Shown: piece after piece, positions 22,525-35,623 of the stretch
Layout of the letters: every line of letters begins with the position of its first letter
Numbering within the stretch: the first letter of the stretch is position 1
Source of the DNA: Phragmites australis
Taxonomy: Eukaryota; Streptophyta; Magnoliopsida; Poales; Poaceae
Assembly (NCBI RefSeq): GCF_958298935.1
Contig: NC_084922.1
Coordinates: 1,428,501-1,492,500, forward strand
DNA length: 64,000 nucleotides
Reading direction: 5' to 3'
The notes under the pieces: generated by a model
The model's database searches: none
What the model was told of the DNA's origin: nothing
The model's input: the letters and a program-made list of their open reading frames with translations, nothing else
Position numbers and translations under genes: made by a program

Positions 22525-24472
22525 GGTGCTCGCGGCGGCGGCGGCGGCGGCGGGGGGGTTATGGTTTGGGGAAGGTCTGCGCTGTCTTGCACGCCTTGGT
22601 GGGGTGGTTAATGAGCTTTCTTCTTGCGCTTCAGGCAAGGACCGATACAATTAGGTATGGCAATCAGGTATGTATATTTAGATATTAAATATTGGGCAGT
22701 ATTTTTCGTCTAACAATGTATATTTAGATATTAAATATTACCTATATTTGATTTTATTAGAGTATTTACTTGTGGGTAATTGAGTTAAATTGTCATTTCT
22801 ATAAGATATGATAGAAATGGTTTACACTTTTTAATTTCATGAGATGTATTTGCCGCAAAATTATCGTACCAAATTAAGATCTCTTTTTTAATTAGGAATT
22901 TCACGACAATAAAATAGTTAATAACGAATAAACCCTATGAATTACCATGTGTTCTAAACGGGGCTGCAACTTGTTTCGTGGAATTCATGTTGTGTTATAT
23001 CGTCACTGAAAATTATCCTTCTTACTTTGTACCGTGACGATGCAATTTTCAACCGTATGCCGTTTTGCACTCCACCGTGCGTACTACTACGTATGTTTCC
23101 TCGCGTTATCCAGATGTCATCAAAACAACGGCATTGGCGGATCTACATGGGGAGTCAGTCAGGACTCAGGGTATACTTGCAGCATGGAAAATTCATTTTT
23201 TATGTAAAGACCCGTATATCTCAAAGACAGTCCTTAGTTTTAGTAATAATTGTTCTGTTAGAATATATGACCCTAGCTTATTATATTAGTATAATTTCAA
23301 ATAAATTTTAAAAACCTAACTACGTGAGTGAGATGTGTATTTTTTAATCTCACCTTACTGAAAGAAGTGAATGGAGACTAATTTAAAAAGATTCTCTCAC
23401 CCATCTATTTAGCATGTGTGGATGAGAGGATTAGAAAAACACAAACGCGCTCGCTCACCTCGTCAGGGCCGGGACGGAGGCGTGGGCGTATGGCACCTGC
23501 GTGAATGGTTCGTCGAAATTGGGTCCAGTTGCTTACGTAGGTCTGGCCTCACGCAATTAGGGTTCTGTTAATTTCTCTCTATTGCACTATCGCACGTAGT
23601 CTATTTCATTCCGCTGCATTGGGGTGCATCAACAAATGGGAGAGTAGGTCTCCAGAACCGATCGTCCTTAGGATTTTGCATCGGGACAGGACGAATAAGA
23701 TATTTGGGAATCGTTCGTCACAACTGCTCACGATCTGCTTCCTTTACATCATTGCAATTTACTTCAACTACTTTATCTTTATCATCGCCTACTAGAACGA
23801 CATCACAGTGCCCTCTATATCGACTACTTCATCTTCATTATTATCTATTGCATCGAGTGTCAACACCACGAGAGCGTCTGCATCTCACTTCATCATTGGG
23901 TACGTATGTAAATCCTACTCGAGTATCTAATTAAGTATATATATACTGATCGAGTATCTAATCAAATATCCTGTCAATAACATGCAATAGTCGAGGCATA
24001 TTAAGACTTGTCGAATCCTACTCAAGGCTAGTCGAATTTAGTTGGAGCTAGTCAGAACATGGTTGCTATTGATTATTTGCATCTATTCTTGTTTATTTTA
24101 TATTAGAAATTAAATTAAATTAAATCTAAAAGTGATATTACTTCCAACATGTATGAGATCCATATGCATTTTTTTGGTTGAAACAATATTTCAATACAGG
24201 AGTAAATAGAAGGATATTCACTTAAAGTAAGCTATTAGTTTATCTAGCCTCTAGAGTCCGATTCCCTTGATTCACCCCAATCACTCTTTTTTGGACAATT
24301 ATAACATGTGTCAATACTCAATTTGTAGCTAATGCAATGGCATGAATCCACCTGATGCCATTTCGCTTACCCACCCCATCCGCAAACGTTAAACTCCCCT
24401 TCTCATACCAAGACGTTGACGATGCCATCGCCATCTCATAATTAGGATGAACACTAAAATATGCCATCAACA

Positions 24473-24475
<3 letters not shown>
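22525..24475. other. AT-rich intergenic DNA
   Basis: No gene is supported. A 24-bp direct repeat (units starting 'atgtatatttagatattaaa') occurs at about 22669 and 22718. Confidence 0.5.

Positions 24476-24525
<50 letters not shown>
24476..24525. repeat. (AT)n microsatellite, left array
   Basis: About 25 uninterrupted AT dinucleotides, directly left of a MITE-like element; a second TA-rich array lies on its right side. Confidence 0.9.
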
Positions 24526-24527
<2 letters not shown>

Positions 24528-24534
24528 AAAACTA

Positions 24535-24891
24535 GTATGTACTCCTAGGTGTATGTACTCCCACCTCTCATATACCACTTTTACACGTGTGTTATACTTC
24601 TTTTATCACTTTAAATATACTTCATTAGTAATTATAAGATACTACAATACAAATCCCAAGAATTTTTTTATGAAATTTCATGATTTTTATCATAATTTGC
24701 GTATATACTTCTTTTATGTATAAAAAAGAGTATATAGCAAAAATGAAAGGCTAACATTGAAATTTTTTTTCATACAACTCATATTGAAGTATCTTAGAAT
24801 TAGTATTAGAGTATACTAAAAATGATAAAAGAGTATAAAGTGTTTGTTTAGATGGTATATTGCATGTGGGAGTACATACTCCTAGGAGTAT
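24535..24891. mobile_element. MITE-like element between two TA microsatellites
   Basis: The left end 'tgtactcctaggtgtatg' + 'tactcccac' is mirrored by the right end: the reverse complement of 24853-24891 reads 'atactcctaggagtatg' + 'tactcccac' and ends with the same 'atatacca' block. Terminal inverted repeats are ~38 bp with few mismatches. The interior is AT-rich and non-coding. Both flanks are TA arrays, so the target duplication, if it is TA, cannot be counted. TA-array-targeting elements such as rice Micron are known; I cannot say whether this is one. Confidence 0.6.
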
Positions 24892-24900
24892 AGAATAGGT

Positions 24901-25082
24901 GTCATATATATATATATGTATATATATACATATGTATATATATACATATGTATATATATGTGTATATATGTGTATATATACATATATATATATATGTGTA
25001 TATATACATATATATATATATGTGTATATATACATATATATATATATGTATATATATACATATATATATACACACACACACG
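24901..25082. repeat. TA/TATG/TGTA compound microsatellite, right array
   Basis: About 180 bp of interrupted 'atatatatgtatatatacat' units ending in a (CA)n run. Open frames through it, on both strands, are artefacts of the repeat. Confidence 0.9.
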
Positions 25083-26658
25083 CACACTAAGCATCACCTC
25101 TGGTTTTTCTCATACGCATCTTCATAAGCTCGACACATCATACGCACACAAAAACTTCAGACTGCAGCAAAGGGTATTAGTATGTTATATGTCAGGGGGC
25201 ATATCTGGTGCAACTGCATTAGTTTTTGGAGAAGGTGCAAATAGATCGGAAAAGACGCTTACAAGTTTTCAAAAAATCTGAAGAATGACGCACCTATAAA
25301 TGATGTTACGCTCTACCTCTGCAAAATTTGAAGTTCAAGTTCAGTCTAGTTTGCAAGATATAAAAATGAATTTTTCAAGTGCATTTGCACTACAGAACAA
25401 AAAATTGTCATGGTGTGAATGCATCTGAAATTTATATATTTTTTTTGTCTTACAAACAAGATTGAATTAGATCTTGAAATTGTGCATGGTCTTATCTCAC
25501 CTATCTTTACTATATAAAACTTGAGGGAGTTCCGTCTTATCTTCTTCTACACCACTCTTATCTAATAAGAACCTCTATAATTCAAATATTTTACTTATTT
25601 TTATTTTATTTCTCTAGTCTTCTTATCTCTTACCGGCTACGGATATGTGATCAATCTTACTAATAAAAATAAACAAAAAATTTAGGAGGAAAATTGGCAA
25701 ATAATCACCTCCTAATTTTTCAGAATTCATCTGAAGTCAAACTACATCATTGCTCCCGAACGCTCCTATAATACATCCACATATTTATATTTTAAGTTTA
25801 TAATTAATGTTTATGCTTTTGTTATGATGCACGATCCTTAGCTAGTAGTTGTGATATTTTCTGAACTTGTTGGAACCTCTAAGTAGGATTTTCTGGGGTA
25901 TTTGCACTATTCACACCTAGTTGGTCTCCCCTATGTCAATACCTCGTATATTTGGCACTTTCATACATGTGACTTGTGGTGCACTTTCATTACCCACAAG
26001 CTCGTCCAGCCAACAAAAAAGCCCCCGACTGCGGGCCGCTCCCTTTCCTCCACCGTGGCTCATCCTTCGGTCGCTTCCTCTCTGCTCTTGCACTGCAAGT
26101 CCCTTCTCCTTCCAACAGATCGAAGGACTCCATCTCCACCATCCGCGCCCACAATATTCTACTCCTTCAAGGCCACAACGTCCCAACCCACCGCCTTCTC
26201 TGTCGCGTCAACCGTTGGCGCCATGCTTAGAGGCAGGCAGTCTGCCCCCTAGCGGCGCCCACCACTTGCACCAGTCCAGACCTGTCGGCGCACACTGTGG
26301 CGGGGCACGGGCGGGTGGGCGTAGAACGAGAGCGCGGAGGTAGAGGCGGAGGCAGATGGTGCCATCACCGCCTGCTCTGCCACTTTGGTAATGGTTGGCC
26401 ACGAGTTGAGACATGTTCTTCGTTGGTCTGCGCCTCCAGTCCTCGTGTATTTACTGCTTCTATGCCAGCGATCAGAAAAGGTCTTGATTGGACTCTTGGT
26501 GCATGTTTTGGTCTCGCAGAGATCTCTGCTTCCATTTGTAGGGATTCTACCGAATCGCAACGCAATAGGATTTGTAGTACTGTTCACCTGCACCGCTACA
26601 TGTGATGTGATGGATACCTTATCCAGGGCAAACACATAATAAGAGTTGATGAATCTAA
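25083..26658. other. Intergenic DNA, no supported gene
   Basis: 25900-26630 is GC-richer with several open frames on both strands, but there is no domain. A Helitron-like 5' motif ('atctttactatataaaac') occurs near 25502, but no partner end was found. Confidence 0.4.
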
Positions 26659-26921
26659 GATCATCTCCAAAGGATTTCTATTAAGGACTAAATTTTTTTT
26701 ATAAAGGGATTTTCGTTCTTTTTAGCGTTCTAACGGTTTCTTTTTACGGTCCTCATCACGAAGGGATTCTAGAATTCATTCTTTTTAGGATGAGATTCTC
26801 TATTTTTACTTTACGAATCACTTCAAAGAAAAACTGTTAGAGATAAAAAAATAAAAGAAATGAGAACAAAGAAAAGAATTGAAAATAAAACAAAATAAAA
26901 GAAATATAATTGGATATAGTC
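26659..26921. mobile_element. Tourist-like MITE, family T1 copy A
   Basis: A 263-bp element with termini GATCATCTCCAA / TTGGATATAGTC (inverted) and a TAA duplication at 26656-26658 and 26922-26924. The interior aligns with the copies at 47793-48059 and 63038-63301 (for example 'aacggtttc', 'gatgagattctc'). TIR plus a 3-bp TWA duplication indicates the PIF/Harbinger-derived Tourist group. It lies ~430 bp upstream of the histone methyltransferase start codon. Confidence 0.85.
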
Positions 26922-27347
26922 TAACGGAGAGATGGATCCAGACCGCACGGAAAGTTGTTTTCCCTCGGCTGCCCTGGCCCCACCTGACCTGGCCGCGCCC
27001 CCTCACTCTCGGGAGGACGGACTGTCGGACTCTCACCCCGCGGCGTCGAGTTGCCTTCTTCCCCCAACACCACGCCCTCGCCCCTCCTCCGACCGTCGCA
27101 TGCATCGCGTTCCAAAATTTTCAAAACCCCCCAATCCCTCGGAGTCGGACACTCGGAGGGAAGCCAAAATTTTCGGCCCCGCGTCGCCCCGCAAATCTCC
27201 AAATCCCCAATCCCCCGCACTTAGATCCCGACACGGCGCTCTCGCTCTCGGAGGCGGAACCCTAAGCCCAATCTGCCAATCCGATTCGAGATTCTAGGGT
27301 TTCGCTCGCGCGCCCATGCCCTAGCCTCCGCCGCCGGTGGTGCTGCC

Positions 27348-30300
27348 ATGCTCGCGTCCCGCATCCCTCTCAAGCGCTGCACCGCCGCCGTCCCGGGCGC
27401 CGTTGCTACCAACATGCCGCCCGCCAAGCGCCGCCGAGAGCGCGTGCCCCCGTCGCGGTTCAGGGACTCGCTGCTGCTGCCCGCGAAGAAGCGCGCGGCC
27501 GTGTCGACGGACGGGGAGGGGGAGGAAAAGGACGGGCACGGGGAGGTTTACGAGGTGGAGGTGCAAGTGGCCGAGCCCAAAGGCGCCTCCTTTGGCCCCG
27601 TGGAGACCGTGGTGTGGATTCCCCAGCCGCCGCCCCCCTCAGAAGTTGAGCTGTACCGGGCGTGCAGGAATATCAGCAGGAGCGGGAGCTGCGGGGGTGC
27701 TTCCAGCGGCAGTGTGGTCACGTCCGTGAGCAATGCCGGCACGGACGGCGGTGCTGGTAGCAATGGCGGGCCGGAGGAGAAGCCTGTAGTGGTGGAGGGC
27801 AAACCCAAGAGGGAGAGCGGTGAAAAGAAGGAGGATTTCTTCTGGCCAGAGGATTTTGTGCTTGGGGACGTCGTGTGGGCGAGGTCGGGGAAGAAGTGCC
27901 CGGCGTGGCCCGCGCTGGTGATTGACCCTCTGCTGCATGCGCCGGAAGTCGTGCTTAACTCCTGCATTCCCGGCGCGCTCTGCGTCATGTTCTTCGGGCA
28001 CTCTGCTGGCGGGCATGGCAGGGTAATTAATCACATTTTCTTGGTTAAGCATTGCTGGGTGTCATTTTTTCTTGGCTGTTCGATCCATAAACCCACTGCT
28101 TAAAATATGACTGGAATTTTCACAAAAATGCTACCTCAGTTTTGTACTTCCACGAGATGTAACTGAAACTGGGTAACAAATATGCGGCCTTGATCCAAAC
28201 AGTTCCTTGCTGTTTTTTGTTTGCCTGGCCTTACACTGCCACGTCCCTTTGCAGGACTACGGATGGGTTAAGCAAGGGATGATCTTTCCCTTCGTAGACT
28301 ATCTAGACAGGTAAAGTTCTGGAACGTGGAGTTGAACAAGGCTTTCCTCACTTCACTCTGGCTGTATCTGAGGCTCCCATCTGTTCGGACAGGTTTCAGG
28401 GACAACCTCTGTATAAGCTTAGGCCAAGCAAATTCCGTGCAGCAATTGAGGAGGCTTTCCTTGCTGAACATGGCTTTTTTGATATCCAAATGGATGGGGA
28501 GTGCTCACTGCAAAAGTCTGTCAATGACCAGTCTTTCCCTGATGGCTTTCAGGAAGGGGCTGCTTCGAATAACGAGCAGGAGTGTCAATCTGTGTCTCAG
28601 GTAACTGAATGCAGTGAAATTTTACATGTTGAGGCTTCACTTGATACATATTTTAAGCTAGCTGCAATATAATTTACTGAACTGCAGGTTGTTGGTAAAT
28701 CAGCACCATGTTGTGATAGCTGTGGTAACTGCCTACCATCCAAGGTTTCAAAGAAAAAGAGGCAAGAGGGAGAGCAGTTGCTTTGTAGGCACTGTGAAAA
28801 GGTATGTGGCTAGCCGTGTGAGTCATGTAGTTCTTCATCTTTTGGGTTTTCCTTTCACATCTTTCCTTCCTTTTGGCTGCTTATGTGCATAAACATTACT
28901 TCTCTGCAGCTATTGCAGTCCAAGCAGTACTGTGGCATATGCAAGAAAATTTGGCACCACACAGATGGTGGAAATTGGGTAAGAGCTTAGAAGAATACAT
29001 GATTTGCTTGTGTTATTTTCTATTTTCATGTGAGGTACTGACCTTTAAGGCACTTGTTGCCAGGTTTGTTGTGATGAGTGCCAGATTTGGGTTCACATTG
29101 AATGTGACCTGACATGCAGCAACATGGAGGTTATTTGCTCACCTTGTTTTATGCTGTTATTTTGATGTTCTATTGCTTGATATCTATATCCAATGCTTCT
29201 ACAACTATCCTTTACTGACTTGGCATTATTTTTTAGGACTTAGAAAATACAGATTATTTTTGTCCCGATTGCAAATCAAAACGCAAAACAGTGCCAGCAA
29301 CTGAAAAAACGAACACTTCCAACAGTTCAGAGTAAGTTCTTTACTTTTTTCTCTCCAACCTATTGATACAAATTTAGTAGAATAAATAAGCACATCAATT
29401 TCTAATGTGCGTCTGCACAGATGTGCTAGCACTTCTAAGGAAAAAATGCCTGAAAGGATACCTGTTTGCTGCAACGGGATGGAGGCACTGTATGTACCAG
29501 AGAAGCACATGTAAGTATTTGGGGTATCTTCATGTACTGAATCTTCAGACAACATTTTAATTTAAGTTTGCTTCATTATCAGTACTCTATACCTGATTTA
29601 AATGTGTTTTATTTGCTCATTCCCATTCCCACAAAGTTCATTTAGTCATCTGCTCAGAGATAAAGAGAGAGTGAAGAACTAACAAGTGTTCGTGTGATCA
29701 CTCAATTGTGCATGATAGGCCTTTGGGCTAAGTAGCGTCAGATCCTGCATTATTTGATGTTCTTACTGTAGCAGCCACCTCTAAAGGATTGTCTGGGGGT
29801 CAGTAGTGTGATGGACATTATTATGCTGTGTATATATACATATACCAGAAGCACCGACCAATTCACACTTGCTAGCACTCCATGTGCTACATTGATTTCC
29901 TTCCACTGCCTGTGATATATATTCGAGTTAATGTTGTTGCTGCAGGATACTATGTGAATGTAAGTCTTGCAAGGAAAGGATGATGAGTCTGAATGAGTGG
30001 GAGAAACATACTGGCTCAAGGAAAAAGAATTGGAAGATGAGTATTAGAGTCAAGAGCACTGGGGAACCACTCATTAATTCGGTAAGCCCTGACTTCATCA
30101 TTTTTTAGTACATGGCCCAAACTGATAAGTGGATGTTCAGATGCTCATACTTCTTTTGATCAAATGGCATGAAAAACTGGCTCATGATTTCTTCCTTCTT
30201 TGTCACTGCCTGCAGCTGGATGGTGTCCCCTGTGGGAATGTAAAGTCTTCTACCCCTGGCATTAATGAAGAAGAACTGCTAAAATTGCAAGGTACATTGG

Positions 30301-33300
30301 CGCTTTAGTTGTGTTGGACTGTTTAGTTGGTTGTTGCAACATGACCTCAGGCGAATGTGTAATTATTTGCTTTGATGCCTGCAGCAAACTCTTACAGTCC
30401 AGTCTATGCTAAATGGACAACGGAACGTTGCGCTGTTTGTCGATGGGTTGAGGATTGGGACTACAATAAAATAATCATTTGCAACAGGTATTTCTTGCTG
30501 GTCTCAGAGACTTTGTTTAGCACCCTTAATTTAAAACTTTATAGTATGTTTTAAACTACCTGACTACCTCCATGTAACTGATTACGACTGATAGTTGACA
30601 AAGTTCCACTCCAAAATTCATGTGTTCAGATGCCAAATAGCTGTCCACCAAGAGTGCTATGGAGCATGTGTTGTACAAGATCTTACAACGTGGGTTTGCC
30701 GAGCATGTGAATTGCCCCAACAAAAAAGAGAATGCTGCCTATGTCCTGTCAAAGGTATTATTTTTTATTTTGATGTGTTACCTTCTTTGTTCACTTGCTC
30801 CATAGTTTCATCAACCAGTAGGATCTTCAAATGATATTTCATATTATTGCTGATGCTTTCCAGTGTTCCTCACACCATGCTCAAGTTGTGTTCTTTTATT
30901 AGATATATTCTACTAGTGCTTGATGGTATCTGTTTTTTTCACTAGTCTGGTTTGTTACCCTGTTTCATGCTATTAAACTTTTACCACCTTTTTGCATTGC
31001 CACAGGTGGTGCTCTCAAGCCAACAGATGTTGACCAACTGTGGGTTCATGTTACATGCGCTTGGTTTCAACCTAAAGTCTCTTTTCCAGTTGATGCGACA
31101 ATGGAGCCAGCTATGGGCATACTGAGCATCCCTGTAGAGTACTTTAAGAAGGTTAATACTTTGATTTGGTATTTTCTCAATTTTGTGCAAGATATTTATT
31201 GTCTGTGCTTATTTGTTCAAATCTCACTTAATCTTTGTTAACGTGATGCTTTCATGTCAACTCCAGACATGCGTTATATGCAAGCAGATGCATGGTGCCT
31301 GCACCCAGTGCTGGAAATGCTCTACTTATTACCATGCAATGTGTGCATCAAGAGCGGGATATCGCATGGAGGTAGACTGCTTCTGTCACATTTTGTGATG
31401 GACATTTATGATGACAATTTTGTTTGTTTATCCATTTTTATAATTAATTCAGCCTGTGCAAATCTTATTAAATGAACATACAATTATTATCTGCTCTACG
31501 ATTTGCAGTATTCAAGCACCTACTTCTCACTAGGCTATCACTTCATTCTTAAGATAGTTTGTGCTACTACCTTTTGTGTTTAATATACGTTGTGGAAAAA
31601 CTAACTTCTGTAACTATTTCATTTGTATTAATGTCCAAACAGTTCCATTGCAGCTAACACTTAATATAACTTAATGTGCTGTCCTTCAAGCATAACTTGT
31701 CACATTTTTCTACACAATCCATCCTTTGATGTAATAATTTACCGGGTAATTGTTTATAAAGTAGCTATTTTTTTTGGATAGTTGATTAAATTTCACATTT
31801 TCTGTGGTTGTAGTTGCAATACTCTGAAAGAAATGATAGGCACGTGACAAAAATGGTTTCCTACTGTGCTTTTCACAGGTATATTTTTCATCTTAATGTC
31901 TCCCTTTCTTTCTGCTTAAATTACATTAGTTTGTCTTCTGCTTTTTTTTTTCTTCTGAGAAGTAATTCTAATGTTGACCAGGTACCTTGTGTAGTCGTCC
32001 TCTTTGAGCCTTTTTTGTGTTGGTCTTAATATTATAGTAAAACTTAAGCAAAATAAATGATAATCAGATCCGTATAGCCTACTGGATCTTGGAGCGAAGT
32101 TTGGTTCTTTTGTGTAGTTATTTGTGAAATTGACAGTTTGCCCTGAATGAGTAAATACCATAAATTTATGTTGCTGACATGGGTTATGATGTTATTTTAC
32201 CCTTCTGTAGTACTCCCGACCCAGACAATGTGTTGGTAGTGAAGACACCTGAAGGAGTTTTCTCTACCAAATTTTTGCTCCAAAGTAGTGAGAAACAGAC
32301 TGCTACAAGACTTGTCAGGAAGGAAAATCACCCAGAGAAGGTGCTTCCTGCTAAAATTTCTGACTGTCCAGCTGCAAGGTGCCTAACTTATGAAATGCTG
32401 AAAAACAAGGTATTTGCTTGCATCTGTTTATTGTACTTGCTTCCCCCCCTAACGGTCTTGAGAAACTCTGGCGCTAATGTCATGGATAAACTAAAAATTT
32501 GTTATAGAACTTTACTGGATTTTTCTAATTATTTCCAAGCATCAATTGGATAATATATTCTTCAACTTTGTGATCATTTCCTTGCTGCTAGTTCATCTAC
32601 TTTGATAGTTTAACTGTTTAACTCTCGTGTAAGATTCCTAGTGCAACAGAGCAGGAATAATGTCTGCATACCAGTGCTGCTTTGGTGCTTTCTTAGGTGC
32701 ATTCCATGGTGCATTCCATGCCCTGCTTGTGCTGAAGGATGATGCTCTTAGTGACAGTTGCTTGTATTAACCTTTGATATTTTGTAATATCTGGCTCTCT
32801 AGCATTAGTATTAATTATGTTTTACACGTTAGTGCATGTCTTCGTGTCATTACTTATACGTGCTGATTTTCTGTCATGTGATACCTTTTACGGTCAAGTG
32901 ATGCTATTACTGTTGGTTTCTAGTTGTGTTTTGATTGACTTGTTTCAGTCTGATAAGTATGTTTCTGTTTACTTGTCATTAAGCCTTTAGTATCACCTTA
33001 CAAACAACTAAGTTATGTACATTTTCCAGAAAGAACCACAAGAGGCAATTGCACACCGAATAATGGGACCACAACAACATTCCCAAGATTTGATCGAAGC
33101 TTTAAACACATGCATGGTATAATGAGTACTAGCATTTTCCTTCACTTCAGCAACTATTGAATGGAGAAGCTTATTCATCTTTTTTCCCTTGTTAACAGGA
33201 TCATAATGATGACCAACTATTTTCTACGTTTAAAGAACGGCTTTGTTACTTACAGGTTTAGTTTCTGAGCGACCGATGTTCTTACCAGGCTATGTCAACA

Positions 33301-35093
33301 TACTGATAAAAAAACTGTCCAATGGTTGCAGAAAACTGAAAATAAGAGGGTCTCTTGTGGTTTATCTGGAATACATGGATGGGGTCTCTTTGCTGCTAGG
33401 AAAATTCAAGAGGGGCAAATGGTATAGCATGTCAAGTCAAATTTCTATGTTAAGCGTGTCAAAATTATTCACATTGCTGATCCAGTTAGTTTGTTGAGTA
33501 TATCTACGGTGACATGTTGAAGAACATGCATCAACATAAGAATACAGTTATAAGTTATATATATATGGCAATTGGTAGATTAAATTTCCACTATGTATAT
33601 TTGTTCATGTGTCTAGACTACAGAAGAGCACAGTTTGTTATCTGCACGCTCGTACTCCATTTAATGAATATTAGTGATCTTCTATGCGAAATTACAGAAA
33701 ATTTATGTATTTGGTTGCACAAATATTGGTTTCCATGTCTCCCTGAATGTATGTTTGAGCAGGAACCTTTTTTAGCAGGTCATTATAACTTTATTTGTTT
33801 TACATTACAATATTGTGTGATTTTCTGCCTATTTTTCTTGAATTGCTTGGTCTAATTTCATTTTGCATCCATAGTGTGTACTTCATTCTTAACATTTCAG
33901 CTAACCAATCTTGTGCCAGGTTATCGAATATCGTGGTGAACAAGTTAGACGCAGTGTTGCTGATTTGAGGGAAGCACGGTACCATAGAGAGAAAAAGGAT
34001 TGTTATGTGAGTTATCATTTACTGTGCTTACCTTGTGCATAGCTCTAGTTTACCTCTTTCACTTGTAAGTTTAAGCGGAATGTTACCTATCACATTTTGT
34101 CATGATGTCAAGTTTGTTAGTACTTGGAGCAAATGAAATTATATTTAGAATCAATTCAGAACTCTGTCCTAGGATACCATTTTAAGGCCTTATTTGTTTT
34201 TGGTGTTTTTTTTTTCATCCCAAATGGTAACTTTGTAGTCTCATAGCTTAGTGTTTATTTTTTCTGCAGTTAAAGACTTGAATTATTATTCTTGTAGTGC
34301 ACATTAATCACTCTAAAGAGTGCTAATCACCTGTTAACTTTATGCTTAATCTAGTGGCACTGTGAATCTGTTGCCTTTTCTTTTGTAAATTTCGTTCATT
34401 GTGTTCTATTCATTTGATCCTTTGTAAGAGTTGCTGAAGCAATTCATTTACTAGTGTTATATGCTTGGAGTTAACAATAAGGTTTTCTACCGATGTTTTC
34501 TTACATTCATATTGATTTATTTTTTAGTGCTTCGACTCTGAGTAGTCAACAGTCAGTCTACATGAAATGTTGCACTTATTTTTCTGGCCTAGTGCATTGA
34601 TTCTATTTTCTGTTTTGTGCAGCTGTTCAAGATAAGTGAAGATGTTGTTATTGATGCCACAGAGAAAGGAAACATAGCCCGACTAATTAACCACTCGGTA
34701 AGTCTTTATACTTCATGTTTGCAGCTTCTTGCCATTCGCAATAGCTCACCAAAATGACAACCAAATTCTTCTTGTGACACTTGTAGTGTATGCCAAACTG
34801 CTATGCAAGGATCATGAGTGTTGGTGATGACAAGAGCCAGATCATTCTTATTGCCAAAAGAGATGTCTCTGCAGGAGAAGAACTAACGTAATGCTTTTTA
34901 ACCCTGCCCTTTTCTGATTTACACAAGGAAATACTTACATCACCTTGGTATTTTAAATAATACTGTCATATCCTGATACTTTCCCCCCTCGTTCACATGT
35001 AGTTATGACTACCTGTTTGACCCTGACGAGTCGGAAGATTGCAAAGTTCCTTGTCTGTGTAAAGCTCCTAACTGCCGTGGATACATGAACTAG
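27348..35093 (+). CDS. Histone-lysine N-methyltransferase, ATX3/4/5 type
   Basis: Twenty-three exons: 27348-28022, 28255-28310, 28393-28600, 28688-28801, 28910-28978, 29064-29129, 29237-29331, 29421-29510, 29946-30081, 30216-30291, 30385-30487, 30630-30754, 31006-31151, 31267-31371, 31814-31878, 32211-32409, 33030-33116, 33199-33255, 33332-33421, 33920-34006, 34623-34697, 34787-34887 and 35003-35093. They total 2,916 nt, 971 aa. Domain order: basic N-terminus, PWWP (~170-250, [20 protein letters not shown]), PHD (~355-415), second PHD plus extended PHD (~525-700), SET (~830-955, with [28 protein letters not shown] and EELTYDY) and post-[11 protein letters not shown]. All SET catalytic motifs are intact. 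Such trithorax-class enzymes methylate H3K4 in the nucleus. No FYR domain is seen, as expected for the ATX3-5 subgroup rather than ATX1/2. An in-frame ATG at 27414 is an alternative start. A poly(A) signal lies 242 bp after the stop. Confidence 0.93.
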
Positions 35094-35334
35094 AATAAAC
35101 CATCTCACAAGGACTAACCTCTTACAAATGCCGAAGGCCGGGCATTTTCCAATATCCAGCCATCAGATTCATTTGTTTGTTTTCTCGTTTGGTTTCAATT
35201 TATGCGTGGCTGCCGATATGCAACAAGTGTGTGTTTCGTCACAGATTTTGTTTAGATTGCAAGATAGGATCAACCGGGTTAGGTAAAGATTACTGACAGC
35301 CACAGCCCGCCGTTGTATATTCTTCCATTGATGT

Positions 35335-35340
35335 AATAAA
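35335..35340 (+). terminator. Poly(A) signal of the methyltransferase gene
   Basis: AATAAA occurs about 240 bp after the stop codon, within 'gatgtaataaagatg', an ordinary 3' UTR position. Confidence 0.6.
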
Positions 35341-35623
35341 GATGCTGCTTTCTAAATGAAATAAAAAATCTATTCATCGCAATCCAGTTCCTGTGATATC
35401 CATGAAACTACTCGTTGACCTTGCTGAATTGTCCTATTGGGGGTTAATGACTGAATTACTTGATCAATACTCTTGCACTATAAAAACCAACCCGTAAGAC
35501 CGAAGACGGACCACACGAGAATTTAAACGAGCGAGCTGCAAGCAGGCGAGGCGAGCGAGCTCGATCGGACAAGTGAGGCTCCCAGCGCTGCTCTGCTTAC
35601 AAGACACCATCTCGCGGGTCATC

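Noticed and set aside
21930..22611. Long Pro/Ser- or Gly-rich frames on both strands
   Set aside because: Shadows of the GC-rich PAC1-like ORF.
24751..25281. Tyr/Ile-repeat frames on both strands
   Set aside because: Translations of the TA/TATG microsatellite.
25502..25900. Helitron-like 5' end ('atctttactatataaaac')
   Set aside because: No CTRR-plus-hairpin 3' end was found and no helicase; the motif alone is too weak.
25900..26640. GC-rich gene candidate such as a PPR gene
   Set aside because: No frame stays open long enough, and no repeated 35-residue pattern could be found.
27348..35093. ATX1/ATX2-type methyltransferase
   Set aside because: No FYRN/FYRC domains between the PWWP and SET regions; the compact 971-aa layout fits ATX3-5.
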